Assembly (NCBI GenBank): GCA_963665865.2
Contig: CAXXWF010000001.1
Coordinates: 2,356,001-2,420,000 of the forward strand
From: PHAA01 sp963665865
GTDB taxonomy: Bacteria; Bacillota; Syntrophomonadia; Syntrophomonadales; Syntrophomonadaceae
Direction of reading: 5' to 3'
Length of the DNA stretch: 64,000 bases
Below, in pieces: positions 32,382 to 40,656 of this stretch. The translations under genes and the position numbers were made by a program. The notes below the pieces were generated by a model. It was not told the origin of the DNA, ran no database searches, and saw nothing but the letters and a program-made list of their open reading frames with translations. Each line of letters starts with the position of its first letter. Within the stretch, counting starts at the first letter, position 1.

Positions 32382-34271
32382 TTAAACCGCTCGATCTTCC
32401 AGATTTGCACCTGTAAACTGACTGTTATAAAGGTCCGCATAAAATCCGCCTTGAGCCAATAGCTCTTTATGGGTACCTTTTTCAATAACACTGCCATTAT
32501 TCATAACCAGTATCAAACCTGCATCACGAATGGTTGACAGCCGGTGGGCAATTACAAAGCTGGTCCTTCCCTGCATAAGGGCTATCATCGCCTTTTGTAT
32601 ATTAAGCTCAGTTCTGGTATCTACGTTACTGGTAGCTTCATCCAGAATGAGGATGGCCGGATCAGCGAGTATGGCTCTGGCAATAGTCAGAAGCTGCTTT
32701 TGACCCTGAGAAATATTCGAGGCTTCCTCATTAAGTATGGTGTTATATCCCTCCGGCAGGGTCCTAATAAAATGATCGGCATGAGCCGCCTTGGCAGCCC
32801 GGACAATCTCTTCCTCGGTGGCACCATCACGACCATAAGCTATATTATCTCGTATTGTACCATTAAATAGCCAGGTGTCCTGAAGTACCATGCCAAATAT
32901 ACTGCGTAGGGCTCCCCGTTCCATTTTCCTAATATCTACGCCATCAATGGTAATTTTCCCGCCATCTATTTCATAGAAACGCATCAAGAGATTTACCAGG
33001 GTAGTCTTACCCGCACCGGTTGGACCTACAATAGCGATGGTCTGTCCCTGCTTAACATCGATATTCATGTGATCTATTATCGTTACCTCTTCTTTGTAGC
33101 CAAACTTCACATTTTCGAATTTAACTTCACCCTTAGGGAACTCAATAATTCTAGCATCTTTTGCATCGGGGATTTCTTCAACCTCGTCCAGTATCTCAAA
33201 AACCCTTTCAGCTGAGGCAATAGTCGATTGAAGTATGTTGGCTATATTGGCAGTTTGTACGATCGGCTGGGTGAACTGTCGAGAGTATTGGATAAATGCC
33301 TGCACATCACCAATACTAATGGTCTTATTGGTTACAAAAATGCCCCCTACCACACAGATCAGAACATAGCCAATGTTACTGATAAAATTCATCATCGGCA
33401 TGATAATACCGGAAACGAACTGGGCTTTCCAGCCTGCCTGATTGAGCCTTCCGTTAATAGTATCGAACTCTTCTATAGACTCGTCTTCATGTCCAAATGC
33501 TTTTACTATTTGGTGACCGGTGTACATCTCTTCTACATGGCCATTGAGTTCACCCAGGGCCTTCTGCTGCGCTGCGAAGTATTTCTGGGAGCGAGATGCC
33601 ACTAAACTTGTTATCACTACATAGAGGGGCAAAGTTACCATAATAATGAGGGTCAGTATGGGACTTATGGTTAACATCATTATAACAATACCAACCAGGG
33701 TAACAATCGACGTAATGAGCTGGGTAAGGCTCTGCTGCAGAGTAGTAGCAATATTGTCTATATCATTGGTGACCCGGCTTAATATCTCGCCATGGGTACG
33801 TGTGTCAAAAAATTTGAGGGGTAAACGCGAAAGCTTGCTATAGATATCCTTACGCATATCATAAACAGTTTTTTGGGCAACCCCTGCCATAATATATTGC
33901 TGAATATAACCAAATAAGGCACTCGCCAAGTATAGTCCAATCAAAATAAGAACTATTTGCTGAATATAGGCAAAATCAATATAAGCACCAGGTATGTGCT
34001 GCATTTTTCCCATTAGTCCTTCAAATAACTTGGTGGTGGCCTGGCCCATAATTTTAGGACTAACAATATTAAATATGGTGCTGAGGATGGCAAAAATAAT
34101 TACTGTCACCAGTTGAAAACTACGGGGGCGCAGATAGACTAGCAACCTTTTCAACGTACCTTTGAAGTTCTTGGCCTTTTCGACTGGCCTGCCCATCGCT
34201 CCCATGGGCCCTCCCCTAGGAGCACCCATAGGTCTTTCTGCTGGCCGCTGTTCTATACGTTCTTCACTCAT
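32382..34271 (-). CDS. Heterodimeric ABC exporter, catalytic half (copy 1)
   Basis: A 629-residue half-transporter: Gly/Pro/Arg-rich tail (1-35), six membrane helices (about 50-340) and a nucleotide-binding domain (about 375-615). The NBD has Walker A GPTGAGKTT, Q-loop VLQDTWLFNGTI, signature ISQGQKQLL in place of LSGGQ, Walker B LILDEATSNVD with catalytic glutamate, and H-loop IAHRLS. Together with the next gene, whose Walker B ends DDS, this makes an asymmetric exporter of the BmrCD/TM287-288 type. Substrate is probably a drug or lipid-like compound. Its ATG overlaps the stop of the partner gene by four bases. Confidence 0.92.
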   Translation of the reverse strand: MSEERIEQRPAERPMGAPRGGPMGAMGRPVEKAKNFKGTLKRLLVYLRPRSFQLVTVIIFAILSTIFNIVSPKIMGQATTKLFEGLMGKMQHIPGAYIDFAYIQQIVLILIGLYLASALFGYIQQYIMAGVAQKTVYDMRKDIYSKLSRLPLKFFDTRTHGEILSRVTNDIDNIATTLQQSLTQLITSIVTLVGIVIMMLTISPILTLIIMVTLPLYVVITSLVASRSQKYFAAQQKALGELNGHVEEMYTGHQIVKAFGHEDESIEEFDTINGRLNQAGWKAQFVSGIIMPMMNFISNIGYVLICVVGGIFVTNKTISIGDVQAFIQYSRQFTQPIVQTANIANILQSTIASAERVFEILDEVEEIPDAKDARIIEFPKGEVKFENVKFGYKEEVTIIDHMNIDVKQGQTIAIVGPTGAGKTTLVNLLMRFYEIDGGKITIDGVDIRKMERGALRSIFGMVLQDTWLFNGTIRDNIAYGRDGATEEEIVRAAKAAHADHFIRTLPEGYNTILNEEASNISQGQKQLLTIARAILADPAILILDEATSNVDTRTELNIQKAMIALMQGRTSFVIAHRLSTIRDAGLILVMNNGSVIEKGTHKELLAQGGFYADLYNSQFTGANLEDRAV

Positions 34272-35995
34272 GCTAATTCCTCCTCGGAAAGCTGGGAGTA
34301 TACGATCTCCCGATATACTTGACTTGTATTCATAAGGTCTTTATGGCTGCCTATACCTGCTATTTGACCATCATCCAAAACTATTATGCGGTCGGCATCC
34401 ATAACCGTTGCCACCCTCTGAGCAATGATAAATACAGTTGAGTCGGCGATTTCCTTTTTGAGGGCGGCTCGCAGTCTGGCATCGGTTTTAAAGTCCAGGG
34501 CCGAAAAGCTGTCATCAAATATATATATTTCGGGTCTTCTAATCAAGGCCCGGGCAATGGATAGACGTTGTTTCTGCCCGCCTGAAATATTAGTTCCTCC
34601 CTGGGCGATGACCGAGTCAAATCCGTCTTTCATTTCTGAGACAAACTCTACCGCTTGGGCAGTTTCAGCAGCATGCTTGACCTCTTCATAGGTTGAGTTT
34701 TCCTTACCGTATCTGATATTTTCTGTAATTGTCCCGCTAAAAAGAACCGTATTCTGCGGCACAAGACCAATTTTAGCTCGAAGGCTTTCCTGCTTCATTT
34801 CCCGGACATCTACACCGTCAACTAAAATACTGCCCTGATCAATATCATAAAAGCGTGGAATGAGGTTGATCAGAGTCGATTTGCCAGATCCGGTACCTCC
34901 AATAATAGCGGTTATCTCACCTGGTTTGGCACTAAAAGAAATGTTGTGTAGGACGGGTTGTTCTGCTCCCGGGTAGCTAAAGCTAACCTCCTTGAACTCC
35001 ACAAAGCCTCTCTGAGTGTCCGCACTCTTAACTTGCTCCGGATCGTTGATTTCCGGAACAGTGTCCAGCACTTCATTTATTCTGACTGCGGACGCGGCAG
35101 CTCGAGGTACCATAACAAACATCATCGAAACCATAATAAGCGAGAACATAATCTGCATGGCATATTGAATAAAGGCCATCAATGAGCCCACCTGCATATC
35201 GCCATTGTCGATCCGGATGCCGCCAAACCAGATAATTGCGATGGTTGTAAAATTCAAGGCCAGCATCATAATTGGCATAAGGGCAGCCATTATTTTGTTA
35301 ACCTTGATAGCGTTGTTGGTAAGATCTGCATTCGCTTCATCAAAGCGTACTTTCTCATTTTCATCGCGATTAAAAGCGCGGATTACTCTAATGCCAGTGA
35401 GACCTTCCCTCAGAACTAAATTCAGCTTATCCAATTTAACCTGCATCAACTTGAAGAGCGGTATGCCCATCTTCGCTATAATGCCTATAGCCAGTGCTAG
35501 CAACGGTATTACGACCACCAGCACTAAGGTCAGCGGCTTATCCTTCGATAATGCCATAATGACACCGCCTATCATCATCAAAGGTGCACTGACCATCATA
35601 CGCAATATCAAAATGGTAACCATCTGAACTTGAGTAATATCATTAGTCGTTCTCGTAATGAGGGTGGCTGTCCCGATCTTACTGAATTCTTGCAGCGAAA
35701 AACTCTCTACCCGTGAGAACACCTTGCTGCGAAGGATTGTGCCATATCCTACTGCTGCTTTGGAGGATAAATAAGTCGCCACAATTGAACAAATTGTACC
35801 GCCTGCCGCAAATAACAGCATAATTCCGCCAATCCTTATGATATAATTGGTATCTCCATTAACAATGCCTTTGTCCACAATATCTGCCATCAATGTCGGT
35901 AAATATAACTCAGATAAGGTTTGGGCAAATACAAGCACCAAAATGGCCACTATTGAGGCTGTATATGGTTTTAATAACCTGAATAGCTTAATCAT
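34268..35995 (-). CDS. Heterodimeric ABC exporter, degenerate-site half (copy 1)
   Basis: A 575-residue half-transporter: six membrane helices (1-310) and NBD (about 335-570) with Walker A GGTGSGKST, Q-loop LVPQNTVLFSGTI and intact signature NISGGQKQRLS. Walker B is IFDDSFSALD, aspartate replacing the catalytic glutamate, and the H-loop reads IAQRVA with glutamine instead of histidine. Both changes mark the non-hydrolysing ATP site of asymmetric exporters. It is translationally coupled to the MarR gene upstream (ATGA overlap 35992-35995) and to the catalytic half downstream. Confidence 0.92.
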   Translation of the reverse strand: MIKLFRLLKPYTASIVAILVLVFAQTLSELYLPTLMADIVDKGIVNGDTNYIIRIGGIMLLFAAGGTICSIVATYLSSKAAVGYGTILRSKVFSRVESFSLQEFSKIGTATLITRTTNDITQVQMVTILILRMMVSAPLMMIGGVIMALSKDKPLTLVLVVVIPLLALAIGIIAKMGIPLFKLMQVKLDKLNLVLREGLTGIRVIRAFNRDENEKVRFDEANADLTNNAIKVNKIMAALMPIMMLALNFTTIAIIWFGGIRIDNGDMQVGSLMAFIQYAMQIMFSLIMVSMMFVMVPRAAASAVRINEVLDTVPEINDPEQVKSADTQRGFVEFKEVSFSYPGAEQPVLHNISFSAKPGEITAIIGGTGSGKSTLINLIPRFYDIDQGSILVDGVDVREMKQESLRAKIGLVPQNTVLFSGTITENIRYGKENSTYEEVKHAAETAQAVEFVSEMKDGFDSVIAQGGTNISGGQKQRLSIARALIRRPEIYIFDDSFSALDFKTDARLRAALKKEIADSTVFIIAQRVATVMDADRIIVLDDGQIAGIGSHKDLMNTSQVYREIVYSQLSEEELA

Positions 35996-36441
35996 TGCTT
36001 TCCCTCCTTTTCCTTAGCTTGTTTTAAGGCAGCATGAACATCACTTATACTTTCAATAATTTCTACCGTTCTGGCCTCTGATATGCCTGATAGTAAATTA
36101 GAAAGCCGCTGCCTGATAGCTGCTCCAATTATTTCTAGATTTTCAGTTCCTGCTTTAGAGAGATAGAGTCGTAGGATTCGACGGTCTCTAGGATCTGTTT
36201 GGGTTTCAACCCAACCCTTTATATCAAGCTCTTTAATAGTATTTGATATATGTGATTTCGCAATGTTGCTCCTTCGGGCCAGTTCGCTAATGGTAATTCC
36301 AGGCTCGACCTTGATTTGCCTGATAATAATCATAGTGGTAAAGCTTAATCCATGTTGGATAAGAACATTTCTTACATGTCCACTGATGCTTTGGTTCACT
36401 TCACGGAGTAAATTAATAAGTAATTCTTGTTTCATTGGCAT
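35992..36441 (-). CDS. MarR-family transcriptional regulator of ABC exporter operon 1
   Basis: A 149-residue winged-helix protein: dimerisation helices at both ends, recognition region ITISELARRSNIAKSHISNTIKELDIKGWVE and wing TDPRDRRILRLYLSKAG, the conserved D-x-R-D-x-R motif of MarR proteins. It most likely represses its own operon (MarR, two ABC subunits, perhaps the MFS pump) until a ligand is exported. Candidate operators lie upstream: a GTTCT-TTAC-AGAAC dyad at 36498-36511 and two 20-bp dyads at 36678-36721. Coupled to the downstream ABC gene by a four-base overlap. Confidence 0.92.
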   Translation of the reverse strand: MPMKQELLINLLREVNQSISGHVRNVLIQHGLSFTTMIIIRQIKVEPGITISELARRSNIAKSHISNTIKELDIKGWVETQTDPRDRRILRLYLSKAGTENLEIIGAAIRQRLSNLLSGISEARTVEIIESISDVHAALKQAKEKEGKQ

Positions 36442-36993
36442 TTACACACGACCCTTTCGGTATCTCATTTAACTTTTTCTATTATACAGCAAAATTCGTT
36501 CTTTACAGAACAATTACCATTATATTTTCGATTTAAGATAGCGGCAATGGTATATGTTGGATCGGTATACTGAGGTACGGACACAGAATATGCGTAGATT
36601 GTGCTAAGGGAAAAAGCTGCGGCTCTAATCCGGAGAATATAGTATTATCCATGGTTCATCCTTACTTTCAAAACACATTACAAAGGTACCTTATAAATTT
36701 ATTATAAAGGTACCTTTGTAATGTGTCAAGAGAATTAAGCCGATATGAAGCAGCCAATCGGAGACGGTTCTTCATCGTCTCCAATTTTACCTGAGCATTA
36801 ACCCACCCGTCTAGTATACGAGTATACATGCATGATGCTATTTACTTACATGTTACAATACATTAATTGCAATTTTTTAACCGTAGTCCCAATTGAAGAC
36901 GGGGGGGGCCGCCATAACATATTTGAAAAATAACCAAGCTATATCAATCATTATCCCATACCAATTTCAAACTGCGCAGAAGCAGGAAAGACT
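36442..36993. other. Divergent intergenic region between MarR and the Rh-type transporter
   Basis: Contains a small dyad (36498-36511) beside a TATAAT on the minus strand (plus ATTATA, 36481-36486), the double dyad at 36673-36726, a GGAGACG/CGTCTCC hairpin near 36756-36781, and a run of eight G at about 36902-36909. No gene was recognised. Confidence 0.5.
36673..36726. promoter_or_regulatory. Double palindromic operator-like site
   Basis: Two 20-bp dyads, TTACAAAGGTACCTTATAAA (36678-36697) and TTATAAAGGTACCTTTGTAA (36702-36721), are centred on AAGGTACCTT and together form a 20-bp perfect inverted repeat (36673-36692 with 36707-36726) around a 14-base AT spacer. Size and symmetry fit two MarR-type dimers; centres are 24 bp apart. 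It lies 230 bp upstream of the marR gene and 270 bp from the ammonium transporter. Confidence 0.65.
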
Positions 36994-38247
36994 TTGAAAA
37001 AGAATGGATGGCGAAAAGTAATGTCGCAAATAACTGCAACGAAGCAGAATACTGCAAGCAAAAGCTTGCTCATCTTTTTTCTACTGCTGATAATTATAGC
37101 TGGTCTCGGTTTTGTACCCGCTATTAATCACAGTGTAGCTTCCGGTATGAATATTATTACTGCCAACGATGCCAACACTTCTGTTTCACCCGGCGAAATG
37201 ACCACTGTTTATGACACATTAAAATACGGGCGTTCTATTCATATTCTCGCCATGCTGCTGGTGGGCTTTGGATTTTTAATGGTGTTTGTAAGAAAGCACG
37301 GGTATAGCTCGATTACCGCAACATTTCTGGTTGTTAGTGTTGCCCTCCCGATGTATATGCTGCTAAAAAGTTACAGTGGTCAGCCGACCATTGATATTAA
37401 CACATTCATTTTTGCTGAATTCGCGGCAGCCAGTCTTTTAATAGCAATTGGTGCTCCTTTAGGAAGATTGAAAATGGAGCAGTACTTTGTAATGGCCCTT
37501 CTGTTTGTTCCCGCTTACATGTTAAATGAGTGGCTCGTCTTGGACAGCGGTTATCTGAAAGGTTTTCTCGATACAGGCGGCTCGGTGGTAATTCATGCTT
37601 TCGGGGCTTACTTCGGACTCGGAGTAGTGGCCCATACCCTATCCCGATTTAAGAATGCTCCCCCTGCCGAGACCGATTTAACCAGCAATCAGTTTGCTTT
37701 ACTCGGCAGTATGATCCTATGGTTATTTTGGCCTTCATTTACCAGTGCCCTGGTTGCTCCTGATAGGGTGGTGCTAACCGCCATAAATACCGTTTTCGCT
37801 CTGTGCGGAGCTACCATTTCGACTTACATATTTTCCCGCTTAATTAGAGGAAAAATTGAAATTGCTGACATCGCCAACGCAGCTCTGGCTGGTGGAGTAG
37901 CGATTGGCTCCATTTGCAACATGACTAACCCAGGTTATGCCCTGCTGATTGGTATTGCGGCTGGCGCATTAAGTACAATCGGTTACACGATAATCATGCC
38001 TAAAGTGGAGAGATTTATCAAAGGCACCGACACGTGCGGGGTTCATAACCTGCATGGCATGCCCGGGGTTTTGGGAGGATTGACCGGAATTATCATTACC
38101 GGTGCGGCTGGAGTACAGTTGCTCGGAATTTTTGCCACCATATTGATCGCTTTCGTTTGCGGCAAAATCACTGGAATCGTAATTGACCTCCTGGGCACTA
38201 AAGAGATTCCCTACAGCGACGAGGAAGAATTTATTTTATCTGATTAA
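36994..38247 (+). CDS. Rh-type ammonium transporter
   Basis: A 417-residue membrane protein with 11-12 helices. It matches the Rhesus branch of the Amt/Rh family: TGGSVVIHAFGAYFGLGVV and DTCGVHNLHGMPGVLGGLTG, with the two channel histidines, are the Rh forms of signatures that differ in bacterial AmtB. A long periplasmic loop after helix 1 (NHSVASGMNIITAND) is also Rh-like. It should conduct ammonia/ammonium. Start uncertain: TTG 36994 (AGGAAAG just upstream) or ATG 37021. It lies 6 kb from the nif cluster, with no GlnK gene beside it. Carbon dioxide transport has also been proposed for Rh proteins. Confidence 0.88.
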   Translation: MKKNGWRKVMSQITATKQNTASKSLLIFFLLLIIIAGLGFVPAINHSVASGMNIITANDANTSVSPGEMTTVYDTLKYGRSIHILAMLLVGFGFLMVFVRKHGYSSITATFLVVSVALPMYMLLKSYSGQPTIDINTFIFAEFAAASLLIAIGAPLGRLKMEQYFVMALLFVPAYMLNEWLVLDSGYLKGFLDTGGSVVIHAFGAYFGLGVVAHTLSRFKNAPPAETDLTSNQFALLGSMILWLFWPSFTSALVAPDRVVLTAINTVFALCGATISTYIFSRLIRGKIEIADIANAALAGGVAIGSICNMTNPGYALLIGIAAGALSTIGYTIIMPKVERFIKGTDTCGVHNLHGMPGVLGGLTGIIITGAAGVQLLGIFATILIAFVCGKITGIVIDLLGTKEIPYSDEEEFILSD

Positions 38248-38265
38248 AAGCTGGGTCTAGAGACT

Positions 38266-38293
38266 CTTTTTTGATGGTCTGACTTTATCGACA
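38266..38293. repeat. End fragment of a MITE-like repeat
   Basis: Shares GGTCTGACTTTATCGACA with the right flank of the 50877-51041 element, and its reverse complement (CAGACCATCAAAAAAG) matches the element's terminal repeat CAGACCGTCAAAAAAG. It lies between the transporter stop and its terminator. Confidence 0.55.
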
Positions 38294-38299
38294 CACTTT

Positions 38300-38334
38300 T
38301 GGCCAGTTCTTATCAGGACTGGCCATTATTTTAT
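38300..38334 (+). terminator. Terminator of the Rh-type transporter gene
   Basis: Stem TGGCCAGT/ACTGGCCA (38300-38307 with 38318-38325) followed by TTATTTTATG. Confidence 0.8.
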
Positions 38335-38392
38335 GTTTAAGCATATCTTGTGGTAATATATTTATTAATATTTTAAAGTGGGGTGACCTTTT

Positions 38393-38701
38393 ATGGCTAT
38401 TGTTGAGGTGGCAATCATACCACTGGGAACCGGCAGCACCAGTGTCAGCCAGTATGTTGCGGACTGCCACAAAGTGCTGGATGGTGAGAAAAGGATTAAA
38501 CTGGTATTGACCCCTATGGGTTCAGTCTTAGAAGGTGATTTAGATCTTATCTTCGCCGCTGTTCGAAAAATGCACGAGGTACCTTTTGATAATGGAGCTA
38601 TGAGGGTATCAACAACTATAAGGATCGATGATCGCCGGGACAAATCTGCATCGATAGAACAAAAACTAAAATCTGTACGGGACAAGATGGATCAGTCCTA
38701 A
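38393..38701 (+). CDS. MTH1187/YkoF-type thiamine-binding family protein
   Basis: A 102-residue ferredoxin-like fold protein of the thiamine_BP family (PF01910). It begins MAIVEVAIIPLGTGSTSVSQYVADC and contains KLVLTPMGSVLEGDLDLIFAAVRKMHEVPF and RVSTTIRIDDRRD, all family hallmarks. Members bind thiamine or related pyrimidine precursors as dimers or tetramers; the physiological role is not firmly known. A GGGGTG site precedes the ATG. It is transcribed alone on the plus strand and its end overlaps the convergent ABC exporter gene by four bases, an unusually tight arrangement. Confidence 0.88.
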   Translation: MAIVEVAIIPLGTGSTSVSQYVADCHKVLDGEKRIKLVLTPMGSVLEGDLDLIFAAVRKMHEVPFDNGAMRVSTTIRIDDRRDKSASIEQKLKSVRDKMDQS

Positions 38702-40656
38702 ACCGCCCGGTCGTCTAGATTCGCACCCTTGAACTGACTATTATACAGGTCTGCATAAAATCCTCCCAAGTCCAAAAGCTCTTGGTGTTTGCCCTGTTCA
38801 ATAATCGCTCCATGGTTCATAACTAAGATAAGATCTGCATCGCGTATAGTTGAGAGCCGGTGCGCTATGACAAAACTCGTCCTATTTTTCATTAAATTGG
38901 CCATAGCGCGCTGAATAAGGACTTCGGTTCTAGTATCAATGTTGCTGGTGGCCTCATCAAGAATCAGGATGGCTGGGTCGGCCAGGAAGGCACGAGCAAT
39001 AGTCAGCAGCTGTTTCTGGCCTTGGGAGATGTTGGAGGCCTCTTCGTTTAGTACCGTCTTGTAGCCATCCGGTAAAGTCATTATGAAATGATGGGCATGG
39101 GCGTGTTTGGCAGCTTCCATAATCTCTTCTTCAGTCGCGCCATCCAAGCCATAAGCAATATTATCCCGAATGGTTCCATTAAACAGCCAGGTATCCTGCA
39201 AAACCATGCCGAAAAGGGAACGCAGTTCTCCGCGTCTCATGTCCCTTATATCCACTCCATCAACTGTTATACGCCCTCCTTGCACCTCATAGAACCGCAT
39301 AATCAGATTGACCAAGGTAGTTTTGCCTGCACCGGTGGGACCGACTATAGCTACAGTATCGCCTTCTTTAACATCAATGCTCAAATCTGCCATGAGGGGA
39401 ACATCATCTTTATAACCAAATTTAACATGTTCGAACTTAATGTCACCTTTGGGGAAAGCAATAACTTGGGCGTCTTCCCTATCCGGTGTTTCTTCTTCTT
39501 CATCCAGAATTTCAAATACTCGTTCCGCCGAAGCGACCGTTGACTGTAATACGTTGGCTATATTGGCTACCTGTATGATTGGTTGGGTGAATTGCCGCAT
39601 ATATTGAATAAAGGCCTGAATATCTCCGATTTCAATAACCTTTTTGGCAACTAATAGGCCGCCGGCCACGCATATCAGTACATAACCGATATTATTAACA
39701 AAGTTTAAGGCTGGAAAGATAATGCCAGATATAAACTGGGCTTTCCACCCCACCTTGTACAGTCGAGCATTGACAGATTTGAATTTCTCAATTGAATCCT
39801 CCTCATGCCCAAAAACTTTAACTACTTTATGACCACCATACATCTCTTCCACATGTCCATTTAGCTCCCCAATAAACTTCTGTTGTTCGGCAAAATACTT
39901 CTGAGACTTCGAAGTAATTAGGGCCGTTAGCAACCCGCTGGCCGGCAGAGTTATAAGCGCAATGAGTGTCATAATCGGACTTATGGTAAGCATCATTATC
40001 ACGATACCCAGAACGGTTACAAACGAAGTAATCAACTGGGTCAGACTTTGCTGCAGGGTAGTAGCAATATTGTCCATATCATTAGTTACCCGGCTTAAAA
40101 TCTCACCATAAGTGCGTTGATCGAAATATTTGAGAGGCAAACGATCAAGCTTATCTTTAACATCACTGCGCATTTTATATACAGTTTCCTGTGATACACT
40201 GGCCATGATATAAGACATGATATAGCTGAAAAGAGCACTAATAATATAAAGTACTATTAGCATAAGCAGAATTCTGCCTATATAGCCGAAATCAAAGCCC
40301 GGTATAGGCTGCTTCTTAAGCTGGTTAATATAGGTAACCGGCATATTATTCTGAATAGCCGTATTTAATTGCAGAAGATAGGCGTATTTGGCCAGAACCC
40401 CATCCCCTAATTTGGTGGTGGCCTTACCCATAATTTTGGGACCCAGTATGGAAAATAGGGTACTGGCAACCGCCAGCACAAATACCAGCACAAAACGGTA
40501 TTTTTCCGCGTTCAAATATTGGCTTAATCTTTTTATAGTCCCGCGGAAATCCTTAGCTTTTTCTACCGGCTGTCCCATGCCGCCAGGGCCGCCTCGGCCT
40601 GCAAATCCTCCGCGCGGCTGGGCAGGGGCGGTTTTGGGTGGTTCGTTTTTACTCAT
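38698..40656 (-). CDS. Heterodimeric ABC exporter, catalytic half (copy 2)
   Basis: A 652-residue paralogue of the 32382-34271 protein with the same layout: Gly/Pro-rich N-terminal tail ending GQPVEKAKDFRGTIKRL, six membrane helices with an extra loop of about 20 residues after helix 1 (LLQLNTAIQNNMPVTYINQL), and NBD with GPTGAGKTT, VLQDTWLFNGTI, ISQGQKQLL, LILDEATSNID and IAHRLS. The catalytic glutamate is present. It pairs with the next gene, overlapping it by four bases. Strong similarity to copy 1 points to duplication of the gene pair. Confidence 0.92.
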   Translation of the reverse strand: MSKNEPPKTAPAQPRGGFAGRGGPGGMGQPVEKAKDFRGTIKRLSQYLNAEKYRFVLVFVLAVASTLFSILGPKIMGKATTKLGDGVLAKYAYLLQLNTAIQNNMPVTYINQLKKQPIPGFDFGYIGRILLMLIVLYIISALFSYIMSYIMASVSQETVYKMRSDVKDKLDRLPLKYFDQRTYGEILSRVTNDMDNIATTLQQSLTQLITSFVTVLGIVIMMLTISPIMTLIALITLPASGLLTALITSKSQKYFAEQQKFIGELNGHVEEMYGGHKVVKVFGHEEDSIEKFKSVNARLYKVGWKAQFISGIIFPALNFVNNIGYVLICVAGGLLVAKKVIEIGDIQAFIQYMRQFTQPIIQVANIANVLQSTVASAERVFEILDEEEETPDREDAQVIAFPKGDIKFEHVKFGYKDDVPLMADLSIDVKEGDTVAIVGPTGAGKTTLVNLIMRFYEVQGGRITVDGVDIRDMRRGELRSLFGMVLQDTWLFNGTIRDNIAYGLDGATEEEIMEAAKHAHAHHFIMTLPDGYKTVLNEEASNISQGQKQLLTIARAFLADPAILILDEATSNIDTRTEVLIQRAMANLMKNRTSFVIAHRLSTIRDADLILVMNHGAIIEQGKHQELLDLGGFYADLYNSQFKGANLDDRAV

